Source of the DNA: DAORHV01 sp964458645
GTDB taxonomy: Bacteria > Patescibacteriota > Gracilibacteria > Peribacterales > Peribacteraceae
Length of the DNA: 64,000 nt
NCBI GenBank assembly: GCA_964458645.1
Contig: CAYWJU010000001.1
Coordinates: forward strand, 62,001-126,000
Direction of reading: 5' to 3'
Under the pieces are notes generated by a model that saw only the letters and a program-made list of their open reading frames with translations, had not been told where the DNA came from and searched no databases. The translations under genes were made by a program, and so were the position numbers. Below are positions 1-7,797 of this stretch, one piece after another; the stretch's first letter is position 1; each line of letters starts with the position of its first letter.

Positions 1-1081
1 CTACAAATACATAGAACATGCACAGCGCACACCAATACAGCGCAATCCGCTCGGTCCACTCGGTGCCCGTCCGACGCACGGCGCGAACGATGTCCGTTGC
101 AACCATGGTAACGAGGAACCAGCCGGTCGCCGCAACTACGAACCGGCAAATTTGCGCCGGAGCCAGTAACGAACCGACCACGCTAGGAATCAGGAATCTG
201 GGCGGCCAATGCAACCAGAACAACAGATCCGGACGAATCCCCCACCCCATGCGCTGCCGTTGCAGATACAAATCCCAATGGCCGAACTTCAGCCAGCAGT
301 ACAGCAGAAATGCGAGGCCTCCGGTTGCAGAAAGCAATGAGTCACACGCGGCTGCCACAATGGATTCCTGCTTGCCCGTGCTGCGGCGCCACAACGCCAG
401 GACCAACGGCAAAAGTATGATCGGCATGGCAACCAGCTTGGCGGAAGACATGAGAAAGCCGTGCAGAACGATGAGTGGAAGCGCGTACTTTCGGCGATAT
501 TCCAAGTTCCAGTAGATGAATCCCATCATGTTCGCCAGAAACAAGGATTCGGAATACGCCGCGATTTGGAAGAACGCCCCCGGGTGCGCCAGCATGAGCA
601 GAATCGCTACGCAGCGTCCGAATGCCGGAATGCGAAGTCGAGCCAACAGCACGAGTACATACGTCCAGAACATCGCTGCAAAAAGCTGGCTGATGAGCAA
701 CATGGAAGGCAGCACTGATAATCCTGTCGCCGCTCGCACGACATTGATCAACACCGGATACGCCGGGAAGAACGCGACATTGGTTCCAACGTTGTACTGC
801 TCATGCGTCCATGTCAGGTTTTCCGGGTATGCCGGAATGTTGCTGTGGTAACCGCGCAACGCAATCTCGGCATACCACTGGCTGTCCCACCGAAACAGCA
901 TCGACTGCGCTTGTGGCAAAGTGGTGTGGCGGACAACCGGAATAACCAGCGTTTGCACCAGCGCGATACACGCACCGGCAATGCATAGTCGCAAAACACC
1001 GCATGTTTTTGCCCTGGCTTCACTGCCAAGGGCGGCAGGCGTGAATGCGGGAGAAAGTGTGAGTGTGTGCTCCGGAGACAT
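1..1081 (-). CDS. PIG-V-like membrane glycosyltransferase (GT-C fold), 3' end cut by window
   Basis: An open frame of 360 codons runs from ATG 1081 off the left edge without a stop. The protein is strongly hydrophobic with many membrane segments. It has the luminal motif RWDSQWY (residues 64-70) followed by a GY pair, then NVAFFPAYP (101-109); this arrangement is typical of PIG-V/GPI-mannosyltransferase-2-like GT-C enzymes that use lipid-linked sugars. A TATACT box ends six bases before the ATG, which supports this start. Likely role: transfer of a sugar to a surface glycan or protein. The substrate is unknown and the C-terminus is missing. Confidence 0.72.
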   Translation of the reverse strand, partial: MSPEHTLTLSPAFTPAALGSEARAKTCGVLRLCIAGACIALVQTLVIPVVRHTTLPQAQSMLFRWDSQWYAEIALRGYHSNIPAYPENLTWTHEQYNVGTNVAFFPAYPVLINVVRAATGLSVLPSMLLISQLFAAMFWTYVLVLLARLRIPAFGRCVAILLMLAHPGAFFQIAAYSESLFLANMMGFIYWNLEYRRKYALPLIVLHGFLMSSAKLVAMPIILLPLVLALWRRSTGKQESIVAAACDSLLSATGGLAFLLYCWLKFGHWDLYLQRQRMGWGIRPDLLFWLHWPPRFLIPSVVGSLLAPAQICRFVVAATGWFLVTMVATDIVRAVRRTGTEWTERIALYWCALCMFYVFV

Positions 1082-1087
1082 CGGAAT

Positions 1088-1093
1088 AGTATA
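1088..1093 (-). promoter_or_regulatory. -10 box TATACT, leaderless-type spacing
   Basis: TATACT on the minus strand with six bases between it and the ATG of the glycosyltransferase gene. Transcription should start at or next to the start codon. No convincing -35 box. Confidence 0.6.
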
Positions 1094-1175
1094 CCAGAAA
1101 AGAGCGATTTTTGGCAGCGTGAAGGGCATGCAGACCCGAGACCGCAGCAGTGATTCCATAATCGCCTCGAAGAAG

Positions 1176-1556
1176 CTTCTTCTTTCCACTTTTTTTAGAA
1201 AAAAGTGGAGAAAAAATCGGCCGCTGGTGAAAGAATTCTGCGGTTCTTGCTCGCTCAGCGGGGCACTGCAAACGTGAGCTCGCCCGCTCGTCCCCACTCG
1301 CGGGCTCAAACAGGCACGTTTGCTTGCGGCCCCTCTTCGGGAAGTAGCGACGAATTCTTTCAGGGCGGCCAGTACGGCATGCAAGCTCAGAGCGAGTATT
1401 CAAGCCACCGGGTGGGCGCGCGCCACGGAGGGGGCCAGGTGGTCTGCCGCCGAGCCCAAGCGAGGCGTGCGTGGGAGCTGGCGCGCACGCGTTTTTTGGT
1501 TCCTTTTTGGCGCTCGGCCAAAAAGGGACGGAAGAATCGAAAGGAAATGCTTCGCC
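1176..1556. repeat. Dispersed structured repeat R1, copy 1 (split by an inserted palindrome)
   Basis: The outer parts (about 1176-1212 and 1416-1556) match the segment at 4516-4690. Shared parts are a TTCCACTTTTTT hairpin, a GGCACGGAGGGGGCC-like block, a GGAGCTGGCGCGCACGCG block, and a 13-bp hairpin (arms 1499-1511 and 1517-1529, loop GCTCG). Copy 1 is interrupted by an unrelated palindrome (1219-1370). The stretch 1082-1578 otherwise holds no convincing gene; the ORFs here read repeat sequence. Confidence 0.75.
1219..1370. repeat. Imperfect 152-bp palindrome nested in R1 copy 1
   Basis: GGCCGC (1219-1224) and GCGGCC (1365-1370) close the element. GAAAGAATTC pairs with GAATTCTTTC further in, GCAAACGTG (1268-1276) pairs exactly with CACGTTTGC (1315-1323), and a GC-rich tip closes on a short loop. 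The element is absent from the other R1 copy, so it looks like a separate insertion or expansion. Confidence 0.65.
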
Positions 1557-1578
1557 TCATCAATCTCCGAATCAGCTC

Positions 1579-1974
1579 TTACTTCACATGCTTCCTCCCC
1601 TTCAACGTCGCCCGTAAAATTTTCTCCTCATGGGCATCCTCCGAAATCTCTTTCAATTCACGCTGGAGGAACAGAGTGAGAATAGTGCGGAGCACGACGA
1701 TGGCAGCCAATTTTCCAAGGTCATCCCACGTCGGATTCACCAGCGATTCAATAATGTCCTTCCCTACCAAGAACTCGAGTCCGAGCGCCAAATGCTGACC
1801 CAATTCCACGCGAATGGCCGACAGGATATTTTCACGCCCGAGAATCTGCCGCACGACGAACAACCAAAGACTTTTCAGCGTACCAATGACCATGATTGCC
1901 AAACCGACATAACCGATGGTCTCTCCGAGCAAAATACTTATTTCACTCAAGCCTAACGTCAGAGTGTGTTCCAT
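1579..1974 (-). CDS. DUF1622 family membrane protein
   Basis: A 131-residue protein with two or three hydrophobic segments. The central part, LALGLEFLVGKDIIESLVNPTW followed by DLGKLAAIVVLRTILTLFLQRE, is the hallmark of DUF1622, a small family of inner-membrane proteins of unknown function. Length is normal for the family. It is transcribed away from the gene at 2093, and both have a TATACT box in the shared intergenic region; its own box leaves a leader of about 29 bases. Family assignment is confident; function is not known. Confidence 0.85.
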   Translation of the reverse strand: MEHTLTLGLSEISILLGETIGYVGLAIMVIGTLKSLWLFVVRQILGRENILSAIRVELGQHLALGLEFLVGKDIIESLVNPTWDDLGKLAAIVVLRTILTLFLQRELKEISEDAHEEKILRATLKGRKHVK

Positions 1975-2003
1975 AAGGGGTATCTGTGTGAATGTTCTTG
2001 AAC

Positions 2004-2009
2004 AGTATA
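2004..2009 (-). promoter_or_regulatory. -10 box TATACT for the DUF1622 gene
   Basis: TATACT on the minus strand, 29 bases before ATG 1974. It is paired divergently with the box at 2079-2084. Confidence 0.45.
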
Positions 2010-2078
2010 CAGGAAAACAGGCTTCCGATCACGCGATTCCGCTTCGGGTCGGCACTACAATAAAACGGTGAAATCTGG

Positions 2079-2084
2079 TATACT
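2079..2084 (+). promoter_or_regulatory. -10 box TATACT, leaderless-type spacing
   Basis: TATACT preceded by TGG (extended -10) with eight bases to ATG 2093. No clear -35 box. Confidence 0.6.
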
Positions 2085-2092
2085 TACAGGGT

Positions 2093-2482
2093 ATGGCAGA
2101 CTTCAACACATACATCACACAGCAACCGACGCTCACCGAGGCAGAGCAGAAGAAGGCCGGACAGCCGGTGACCGGAGACATGGACCAGGAGCACAAAAAC
2201 TTCTGCACCACCATTTCCGCCCTGCTGGAGAAAGGTGAAATCAACGTTCTCAAACCCGAAACATTTCTGAACCAGGCGGTCTACGACGCGCTCCCAGACG
2301 AATGGAAAGCCAAGACCGACTTGATCATTGTGAACATGGCCACGTTGCTGGATCATATCTACGGCTTCTATAAATCGAAGCAAACGCCAGACGCCTGTCC
2401 GCAACTGGAAACCATGATCGAACAGTTGTGGGAAATGAAACAGCGCATCGAAGTCCACGGCCACGACGTGTTCAAGTTCTAA
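2093..2482 (+). CDS. Conserved hypothetical acidic protein
   Basis: A 129-residue soluble protein without signal peptide or membrane segment. It is predicted mostly helical, with a well-formed C-terminal helix (LETMIEQLWEMKQRIEVHG). I recall similar small proteins from Peregrinibacteria-type genomes but no function. The start is set by a TATACT box eight bases upstream. It is followed 48 bases later by a gene on the same strand, so the two may be co-transcribed. No catalytic motif is visible. Confidence 0.72.
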   Translation: MADFNTYITQQPTLTEAEQKKAGQPVTGDMDQEHKNFCTTISALLEKGEINVLKPETFLNQAVYDALPDEWKAKTDLIIVNMATLLDHIYGFYKSKQTPDACPQLETMIEQLWEMKQRIEVHGHDVFKF

Positions 2483-2530
2483 TCCTCGCGACCAAACAAG
2501 ACCAACATCAATTTCCTACCCACTACCAGT

Positions 2531-3460
2531 ATGCCTCCGCGCTTCAACCCCGACGCAATGCCGTTGCCCGATGGACCGGACTTGCCCGATCCTCGCGCGC
2601 GTCTCGCCGATTTGCGTGAACGCGTGGATAACGCCGACCCCCGCATGATCGCCGACCGTGCAATCAATGCAATTCGCTCGAACCCCAACATGAGCAACAG
2701 CCAGGCGGTCTCGCTGCTGCGCCAGGCAGCAGACTTGCTTGCCGGCATTACCGACCGTGCTGCCGGACCGCGCCGCTTTGCAGCTTTGCAGTCGGAAGGT
2801 CGTGTACTGGACCGTCTCGCACCTCGTAATGCGCTCGCATTCGAGCGCTTAAGCAACGGCGCGATCATTCATCGTGACCAGAACTTCGTCGAGTACCAAT
2901 CAACCTACGAACAGCTTGCTCGTTGCGGCTGGCGCTTGGCTCGCATTCAAGGTCACAGCGATGAATTCGGCGATACGCGCTTCGATTCCATGTGGATTCG
3001 AAGTCCGCTGGGCGGCGCTCCGTTCTACAGCTTCCATGACATGACTCCCGAAGATTACATCTTCCGCAAGCAGGAAGCTGCTGCCCGTGGATACATCGAG
3101 ACCCTGCACAGCGAATACGACGCCGGTGGCGAACCGCGCGTTTGGGCAGTGTTCGAACAAGGATTCCGCGGACCCAACGGCACCATGCCCGCCGGCTTTA
3201 TTGGCGGCCCCAGTGCAATGCCGCCGGGCTTCGAAGGTGGTCGCATGCCTCCGGGCTTTGGCCCAGGCTTGCGTCCGGGTGGACCCAGCTTTGGTCCCGG
3301 CCCTCGTCCGGGAATCGGCTTCGGTACGGCTCCAAGCTCACGTCCGGGCTTTGGCCCAGGCTTGCGTCCAGGTGGCCCGGGCTTTGGCGGCCCCGATGCC
3401 GGTGGTCCAGTTCCGCCACGCGGCGGCCCGGTGCGCTTCCCGCCCGGATTCCGCGGATAA
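2531..3460 (+). CDS. Hypothetical protein with Pro/Gly-rich repetitive tail
   Basis: 309 residues. The N-terminal half (about 1-205) looks globular and charged. From about residue 215 the protein turns into degenerate repeats of the type PPGFGPGLRPGGP, ending in FPPGFRG. This is a low-complexity tail like those of surface or assembly proteins, but there is no signal peptide, so location is open. It lies 48 bases after the gene at 2093 and is closed by a hairpin terminator at 3482. Function unknown. Confidence 0.72.
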   Translation: MPPRFNPDAMPLPDGPDLPDPRARLADLRERVDNADPRMIADRAINAIRSNPNMSNSQAVSLLRQAADLLAGITDRAAGPRRFAALQSEGRVLDRLAPRNALAFERLSNGAIIHRDQNFVEYQSTYEQLARCGWRLARIQGHSDEFGDTRFDSMWIRSPLGGAPFYSFHDMTPEDYIFRKQEAAARGYIETLHSEYDAGGEPRVWAVFEQGFRGPNGTMPAGFIGGPSAMPPGFEGGRMPPGFGPGLRPGGPSFGPGPRPGIGFGTAPSSRPGFGPGLRPGGPGFGGPDAGGPVPPRGGPVRFPPGFRG

Positions 3461-3481
3461 CAAAACAACGACTCCTGAAAC

Positions 3482-3503
3482 AACGGCCTTCGGGCCGTTT
3501 TTT
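3482..3503 (+). terminator. Rho-independent terminator
   Basis: Seven-bp stem AACGGCC / GGCCGTT with a TTCG loop, running directly into TTTTTT; it lies 22 bases after the stop of the preceding gene. Confidence 0.85.
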
Positions 3504-3552
3504 CGAATCCAAGACTCCCGAATTCTGGAATCCGGGAAGCCCGTGAGACCTC

Positions 3553-4470
3553 CTATGGCCTCACCCAAACAATGCGCTTGTCATGCTTCCACCACGTCAT
3601 CTGCCGCTTGGCGTACTGACGCGTCTTGGCGGCAATGACCGGTTCGGCAGTAAGCGGATCGACACCGTCCAGAATCGCTTTCGCCATTTCGGGATAGCCG
3701 TGACTCTTCATGCCCGGACTCTCCAATGTATAGCCCTCGTCCAACAAGCGCTTCACTTCGCCGATCCATCCGCCGCGGACCAGTAGCGGCGTGCGTTTGT
3801 CGATACGTGCGGTCAGTTCGGCGCGCGCCCACTCCATGCCAAAGATCAGCAACTCGTACGGGCAGGTTGAAACAGTAAGCTGCGCCGACTTGGGTTTGCC
3901 GGTGAGCCGGTGAATCTCCACTGCACGGATGACGTAGGGTTTGTTCTCGCGCGGGATGGTCTTGGCGGATTCCGGATCGATATCCGCTAATTCGGCAAAG
4001 AGCGAAACGCCATCGTCTTTGACGTACGCGGCCTCCAATTCCGCCCGCAGCGCATCGTCTTTGGCAGGCAATGGCTGCAGTCCGTCGATGATGGAGCTGA
4101 TGTACAGCATGGAGCCGCCGATCAACATGGGCACGTTGCCACGAGCCTGCACGGCCTCGATTGTCTCGGTTGCCATACGTTGGTATTTGGCCGCGGTGAT
4201 CTCTTCAGAGGGTTCGATGACCGAGAACAGCAGATGCGGCACGCCTTTCATCTCGTCGTTCGTGATCTTGGCGGTGCCGATGTCCATACCCTTATAGAGT
4301 TGGCGTGAATCGGCATTGATCACCTCAACGGTTTTGCCAACAGCGGTGAGTGCTAAGGCCAACTCCACTGAAAATGCCGTCTTGCCGCTGGCGGTTGGGC
4401 CGAGCACGACCAGGAGCGGCCGCTTTGCGGAGCTGAGGAATTCGAGCGCGGTATTGATGGGCTGTTCCAC
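3553..4470 (-). CDS. miaA: tRNA dimethylallyltransferase MiaA
   Basis: Transfers a dimethylallyl group to A37 of tRNAs reading UNN codons. With the GTG start chosen here the protein has 305 residues, normal for MiaA. The P-loop GPTASGKT is at 24-31, followed by NADSRQLYKGMDIGTAK, a GGSMLYISSIIDGL segment, and the C-terminal TRQYAKRQMTWWKHD motif. The frame is open back to 4758, but that extension reads through the R1 repeat. GTG 4470 is preceded by CTTCCTCC, like other CU-rich starts in this window, so it is preferred. Confidence 0.9.
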   Translation of the reverse strand: MEQPINTALEFLSSAKRPLLVVLGPTASGKTAFSVELALALTAVGKTVEVINADSRQLYKGMDIGTAKITNDEMKGVPHLLFSVIEPSEEITAAKYQRMATETIEAVQARGNVPMLIGGSMLYISSIIDGLQPLPAKDDALRAELEAAYVKDDGVSLFAELADIDPESAKTIPRENKPYVIRAVEIHRLTGKPKSAQLTVSTCPYELLIFGMEWARAELTARIDKRTPLLVRGGWIGEVKRLLDEGYTLESPGMKSHGYPEMAKAILDGVDPLTAEPVIAAKTRQYAKRQMTWWKHDKRIVWVRP

Positions 4471-4515
4471 GGAGGAAGCGTACTGATGCGGTGGCTGGAA
4501 TCCTAGTCTTGAGTT

Positions 4516-4690
4516 TCTTCTTTCCACTTTTTTAAAAAAGTGGCAAAAACGTCGCGCGGCACGGAGGGGGCCAAGTGGTCTGCCATCCCGTTCGCGAACG
4601 GGATGGCGTGGGAGCTGGCGCGCACGCGTTTTTTGGTTCCTTTTTGTCGCTCGGACAAAAAGGGACGGAAGAATCCGAAGGAAATCCTTG
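4516..4690. repeat. Dispersed structured repeat R1, copy 2
   Basis: Uninterrupted copy of the element at 1176-1556. It contains the palindrome CCACTTTTTTAAAAAAGTGG, a 24-base perfect palindrome centred near 4595, and a 13-bp hairpin (4636-4648 with 4654-4666, loop GCTCG). That hairpin differs from copy 1 by a compensated base pair. It lies between the divergent miaA and clpP genes. Confidence 0.78.
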
Positions 4691-4801
4691 GCAACATCGA
4701 CACCTATATTCTTAAATCTCATACGTAAAGCATGCTTTTCTTTCGACTGCCTCAACATAGAAGGAACTGCCTGGAAACTGCCGAAAACCGCCGTTTTTCG
4801 C

Positions 4802-4807
4802 TATACT
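4802..4807 (+). promoter_or_regulatory. -10 box TATACT for clpP
   Basis: TATACT 13 bases before ATG 4821; gives a leader of only a few bases. Confidence 0.5.
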
Positions 4808-4820
4808 GACCTAGTCACGT

Positions 4821-5528
4821 ATGTCATCAGACACACCCAACACCCAACTTCATTCCTTTCTCTCTCCGTCCATGCATCCGCAGCTTCAGTCGATTGCCAA
4901 GCAGTTCTCCCGCGGTCACATTGCGCCGCACAGCGATATCCTCGTTCCGACCGTCATTGAAAAGACGCAGTTCGGCGAGCGCGCGTACGACATCTACTCG
5001 CGCCTGCTGGAAGAGCGCATCGTCTTCCTCGGCACGGGTATCAACGATTCCGTCGCCAACACGATCATCGCCCAGCTCCTCTTCTTGGAAAAGCAGGACC
5101 CGAAGAAGGACATCATCTTGTACGTGAACTCGCCAGGCGGTCAGGTCAGTTCCACGCTGGCCATGTACGACACCATGCAGCTCATTGCTCCAGATGTATC
5201 CACCGTCTGTCTGGGTATGGCCGCCTCGGGCGGAGCCATCATCCTCATGGGTGGAGCCAAGGGAAAGCGTTTCGCGCTCCCCCACTCCGAGATCATGATC
5301 CATCAGCCGCTTGGCGGAACCGAGGGTCAGGCTACCGACATCGCCATTCACGCCGAACACATCATCCGCATGAAGGACATGCTCAACGAAATGATCTCCA
5401 AGCACTCCGGCCAGAAGGTAGCCAAAGTGAAGGTGGACACCGAGCGCGACAAGTTCCTTACGTCCCAGGAGGCTCTCGACTACGGCCTTATCGACCGCAT
5501 CATCAACAAGAGCGCCAGCGCTGCGTAA
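4821..5528 (+). CDS. clpP: ATP-dependent Clp protease proteolytic subunit
   Basis: Serine protease core of the Clp degradation machine in the cytoplasm. The triad is visible as Ser136 (in MAASGGA), His161 (in MIHQPLGG) and Asp210 (in TERDKF). Its spacing of 25 and 49 residues matches E. coli ClpP. The usual Met after the catalytic Ser is Gly here. At 235 residues it is about 25-30 longer at the N-terminus than typical; Met18 is an alternative start, but the TATACT box supports the longer form. No clpX or tig is adjacent. A bidirectional terminator follows. Confidence 0.95.
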   Translation: MSSDTPNTQLHSFLSPSMHPQLQSIAKQFSRGHIAPHSDILVPTVIEKTQFGERAYDIYSRLLEERIVFLGTGINDSVANTIIAQLLFLEKQDPKKDIILYVNSPGGQVSSTLAMYDTMQLIAPDVSTVCLGMAASGGAIILMGGAKGKRFALPHSEIMIHQPLGGTEGQATDIAIHAEHIIRMKDMLNEMISKHSGQKVAKVKVDTERDKFLTSQEALDYGLIDRIINKSASAA

Positions 5529-5548
5529 GCGACAAGTATTCGCAACGA

Positions 5549-5589
5549 AAAACGCCCTCCTTCGTCCTTCGGACTAGAGAGGGCGTTTT
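5549..5589. terminator. Bidirectional rho-independent terminator
   Basis: AAAACGCCCTC (5549-5559) pairs with GAGGGCGTTTT (5579-5589). It lies between convergent clpP and the DoxX-like gene and has A/T runs on both sides. Confidence 0.85.
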
Positions 5590-5605
5590 CAGTATCGGCG
5601 ATGGG

Positions 5606-6025
5606 CTATTCGGCTTCCGTCGGCTCGGTCATCTCATCGGGCTGTGCGTTCACCGCAAAGTAGAACACCAGCAACCAAATGAACGGAGGAAAGCACGCCG
5701 CAATCATATCGGGCAGCGGAATACCGGTCATGAGCGACTTCAGCATCAGACCTGCTGGAATGCATCCGAGTGCGATACCGCCGACCCAAGCCGCAATGTA
5801 TTGATACCGCCCGACCATGAGCATGCCTCCGCCGAAAATAAATAATGCCGGCAGGAAATGCGCCCAAATGGTCCCGAAGACTTCCAAGGCACCCAGTCCG
5901 TCCGTGACGTTGGCCACGAACGGAGCAAAATCGCGATACTCGGCCATGCCGATGAACAACATGGGCAGACCGACTGCGACGCGCAGGATGATATTGGAGA
6001 CGGCGGGGACGGATTTATAGTTCAT
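5606..6025 (-). CDS. DoxX-like small membrane protein
   Basis: 139 residues with four hydrophobic helices. It begins SNIILRVAVGLPMLFIGMAEY and has FLPALFIFGGGMLMVGRYQYIAAW, resembling the DoxX/SURF4-like four-helix family. The acidic tail has no motif. It lies 18 bases after another DoxX-like gene on the same strand, so the two should form an operon. The 20 bases before the ATG are CU-rich. A role in membrane redox or sulfur chemistry, as in some DoxX proteins, is possible but not shown. Confidence 0.78.
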   Translation of the reverse strand: MNYKSVPAVSNIILRVAVGLPMLFIGMAEYRDFAPFVANVTDGLGALEVFGTIWAHFLPALFIFGGGMLMVGRYQYIAAWVGGIALGCIPAGLMLKSLMTGIPLPDMIAACFPPFIWLLVFYFAVNAQPDEMTEPTEAE

Positions 6026-6043
6026 CGGAAGAGAAAGGGAAAA

Positions 6044-6535
6044 CTATTTCGTGGGGCAAGCACAAGCTCCGCCTTTGCCGCAACCGCAAGCACCGGCGCC
6101 AGGAGCGCACGACTTGCAGCAAGACATTTTCTTGATCACCCAGAATGCAATCAGCATGGTGCAAGCGCCCTGAATGGCAGGTCCGACGGTCTGACCGATG
6201 GACATATCGCCGAGAGCAAGAGCCAAACCGGCCCAGCCCAAAATGCCTCCGAATGAAGCATGGATACAAATCTTGGTAATGCACTTCAGTTGGCCGACGG
6301 CGAACAGCACGCCACCGACGATTTCAAATGCCGGAAACACGTATGCCAAAACGCCGGCTACCATTGCGACGGCAGGAACGCTTGGGAACACGCTCTTGGA
6401 CATGGAGACGAATTCAGTCAGGAAGCGGTAGTGGTTCACGCCGAAAGCGGCGAGAGCAAGACCGAAGCCGATGCGCGTCAACCAAGGGGCATAGCGGGAC
6501 GGACAAGGCTGCACGGGGCATTTGCAACACGACAT
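6044..6535 (-). CDS. DoxX-like membrane protein with cysteine-rich termini
   Basis: 163 residues. A four-helix DoxX-like core (about 17-130) is flanked by a Cys-rich N-terminus (SCCKCPVQPC) and a Cys-rich C-terminus (MSCCKSCAPG then ACGCGKGGACAC). At least a dozen cysteines sit outside the membrane core, as expected for metal binding or thiol redox exchange. It is the first gene of a two-gene operon with the DoxX-like gene at 5606 and is divergent from tgt. The exact function is unknown. Confidence 0.75.
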   Translation of the reverse strand: MSCCKCPVQPCPSRYAPWLTRIGFGLALAAFGVNHYRFLTEFVSMSKSVFPSVPAVAMVAGVLAYVFPAFEIVGGVLFAVGQLKCITKICIHASFGGILGWAGLALALGDMSIGQTVGPAIQGACTMLIAFWVIKKMSCCKSCAPGAGACGCGKGGACACPTK

Positions 6536-6632
6536 GGGGAAATGAGGAAGTGAATAAGGACGCGCGGATTATCGCATCCTCTTGTGTTGATTGGACTCCA
6601 AATGTCGTGCGGCGCAACTGGAACCGACGCGC

Positions 6633-6638
6633 TACACT
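6633..6638 (+). promoter_or_regulatory. -10 box TACACT, leaderless-type spacing (tgt)
   Basis: TACACT with seven bases to ATG 6646, which is in frame with the Tgt core. The frame is open further upstream but overlaps the divergent gene's 5' region. Confidence 0.55.
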
Positions 6639-6645
6639 GCATGCG

Positions 6646-7797
6646 ATGTTTACGCTGCATCGAACAACGTCCATCGGCCGACGCGGCACGTTGCATACCG
6701 CTCATGGCGATATTCAAACGCCGTTCTTCCTGCCGGTGGCAACCGCAGGCGCCATGAAAGGCATTACGTTGCCGGACCTCGTGGAATTGGAGTCGCAAGT
6801 ACTGCTGTGCAACACCTATCACCTGCATATTCAGCCGGGCGAAGACATTGTTCACGATGCCGGCGGATTACATAATTTCCTACACTGGGAAAAACCGATC
6901 CTCACCGATTCAGGCGGCTTTCAGGTGTTCTCGCTCAAGAGTATCCGGTCCATTACCGACGCTGGCGTGCAATTTCAGAATCATCGCAACGGCAGCCCGC
7001 TGTTCATTGGGCCGGTGGAATCCATTTCCATTCAACACAAACTCGGGTCCGACATCATCATGTGTTTCGATGAGTGCCCACCGTCCACCGCACCGCGCGT
7101 GGACCAGATGAAAGCAGTGGATAGAACCTTGATGTGGGCCCGGCAGTGCAAGAAGACGCATGAGGAATTGCTTACAAAGAAACCGAGGAAACCCAGGAAT
7201 CCGAAGAGTCCGACGAACGGTATCTCCTCGGAATCATCGGATTCTTCGGACTCATCGGAATCCCCGTTGTTGTTCGGCATCGTCCAGGGCGGACTCGAGC
7301 GTGACCTGCGCGAGAAATGCGCCAACGAACTCATTGCCATCGGCTTCGACGGATACGCCGTCGGCGGATTGGCAGTGGGCGAAACCGAATCCGAAATGCT
7401 CTCGGTTCTGGACGTCGTGTGCCCGCTCTTGCCCGCGGAGAAGGCCCGGTATCTTATGGGCGTCGGTGAAATCCACCAGCTGCGCGAAGCTGCAAAGCGC
7501 GGCATCGACATGGCCGATTGCGTCTCGCCCATGCGCGAAGCGCGCCACGGCAACGTTTGGCTGAGCGACGGAACCAAGCTGCGCATCAATCGCGCTGAAT
7601 ATAAAATCGACCACTCGCCCATCGATGCGAATTCCCCCACCCGTTTCGGTCGCGACAATCTGAAAAGCTACCTCCACCACTTGCTGCGCCTAGGCGAGCG
7701 TTACGGCGAGACAATTGCGTGCATGCAGAACATGGGCGTCATGCTGGACGCCATGAAGAAGCTGCGCGAACAGATCGACAAGACAGATGCACTCTAG
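6646..7797 (+). CDS. tgt: tRNA-guanine transglycosylase, zinc site lost, palindrome-derived insert
   Basis: Exchanges guanine 34 of GUN-anticodon tRNAs for a queuine-type base. 383 residues from the start set by a TACACT box. Core motifs are present: TDSGGFQ (Asp88), FDECPP (Asp142), GIVQGG (211-216), and the nucleophile region MADCVSP (Asp291). Two oddities: residues about 177-206 are a Ser/Pro/Lys low-complexity insert encoded by an imperfect palindrome, and the C-terminal CxCxxC is replaced (Ser330, Thr332, Gly335), with the partner His also missing. Activity cannot be assumed. Confidence 0.88.
   Translation: MFTLHRTTSIGRRGTLHTAHGDIQTPFFLPVATAGAMKGITLPDLVELESQVLLCNTYHLHIQPGEDIVHDAGGLHNFLHWEKPILTDSGGFQVFSLKSIRSITDAGVQFQNHRNGSPLFIGPVESISIQHKLGSDIIMCFDECPPSTAPRVDQMKAVDRTLMWARQCKKTHEELLTKKPRKPRNPKSPTNGISSESSDSSDSSESPLLFGIVQGGLERDLREKCANELIAIGFDGYAVGGLAVGETESEMLSVLDVVCPLLPAEKARYLMGVGEIHQLREAAKRGIDMADCVSPMREARHGNVWLSDGTKLRINRAEYKIDHSPIDANSPTRFGRDNLKSYLHHLLRLGERYGETIACMQNMGVMLDAMKKLREQIDKTDAL
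7175..7264. repeat. GA/TC-rich imperfect palindrome (family P1) inside tgt
   Basis: The 5' arm is built of CCGA-rich units (GAATCCGAAGAGTCCGACGA) and the 3' arm of the complementary TCGG units. They enclose a short unpaired tip and match the intergenic palindromes at 13174, 20577 and 28491 in composition and unit phrasing. It keeps the tgt frame open. Confidence 0.7.

Noticed and set aside
4471..4758. N-terminal extension of MiaA (about 96 codons)
   Set aside because: It is translation of repeat R1; a MiaA of normal length starts at GTG 4470.
6328..6645. N-terminal extension of Tgt (106 codons)
   Set aside because: It overlaps the divergent Cys-rich membrane protein gene and has no family similarity; the TACACT box points to 6646.
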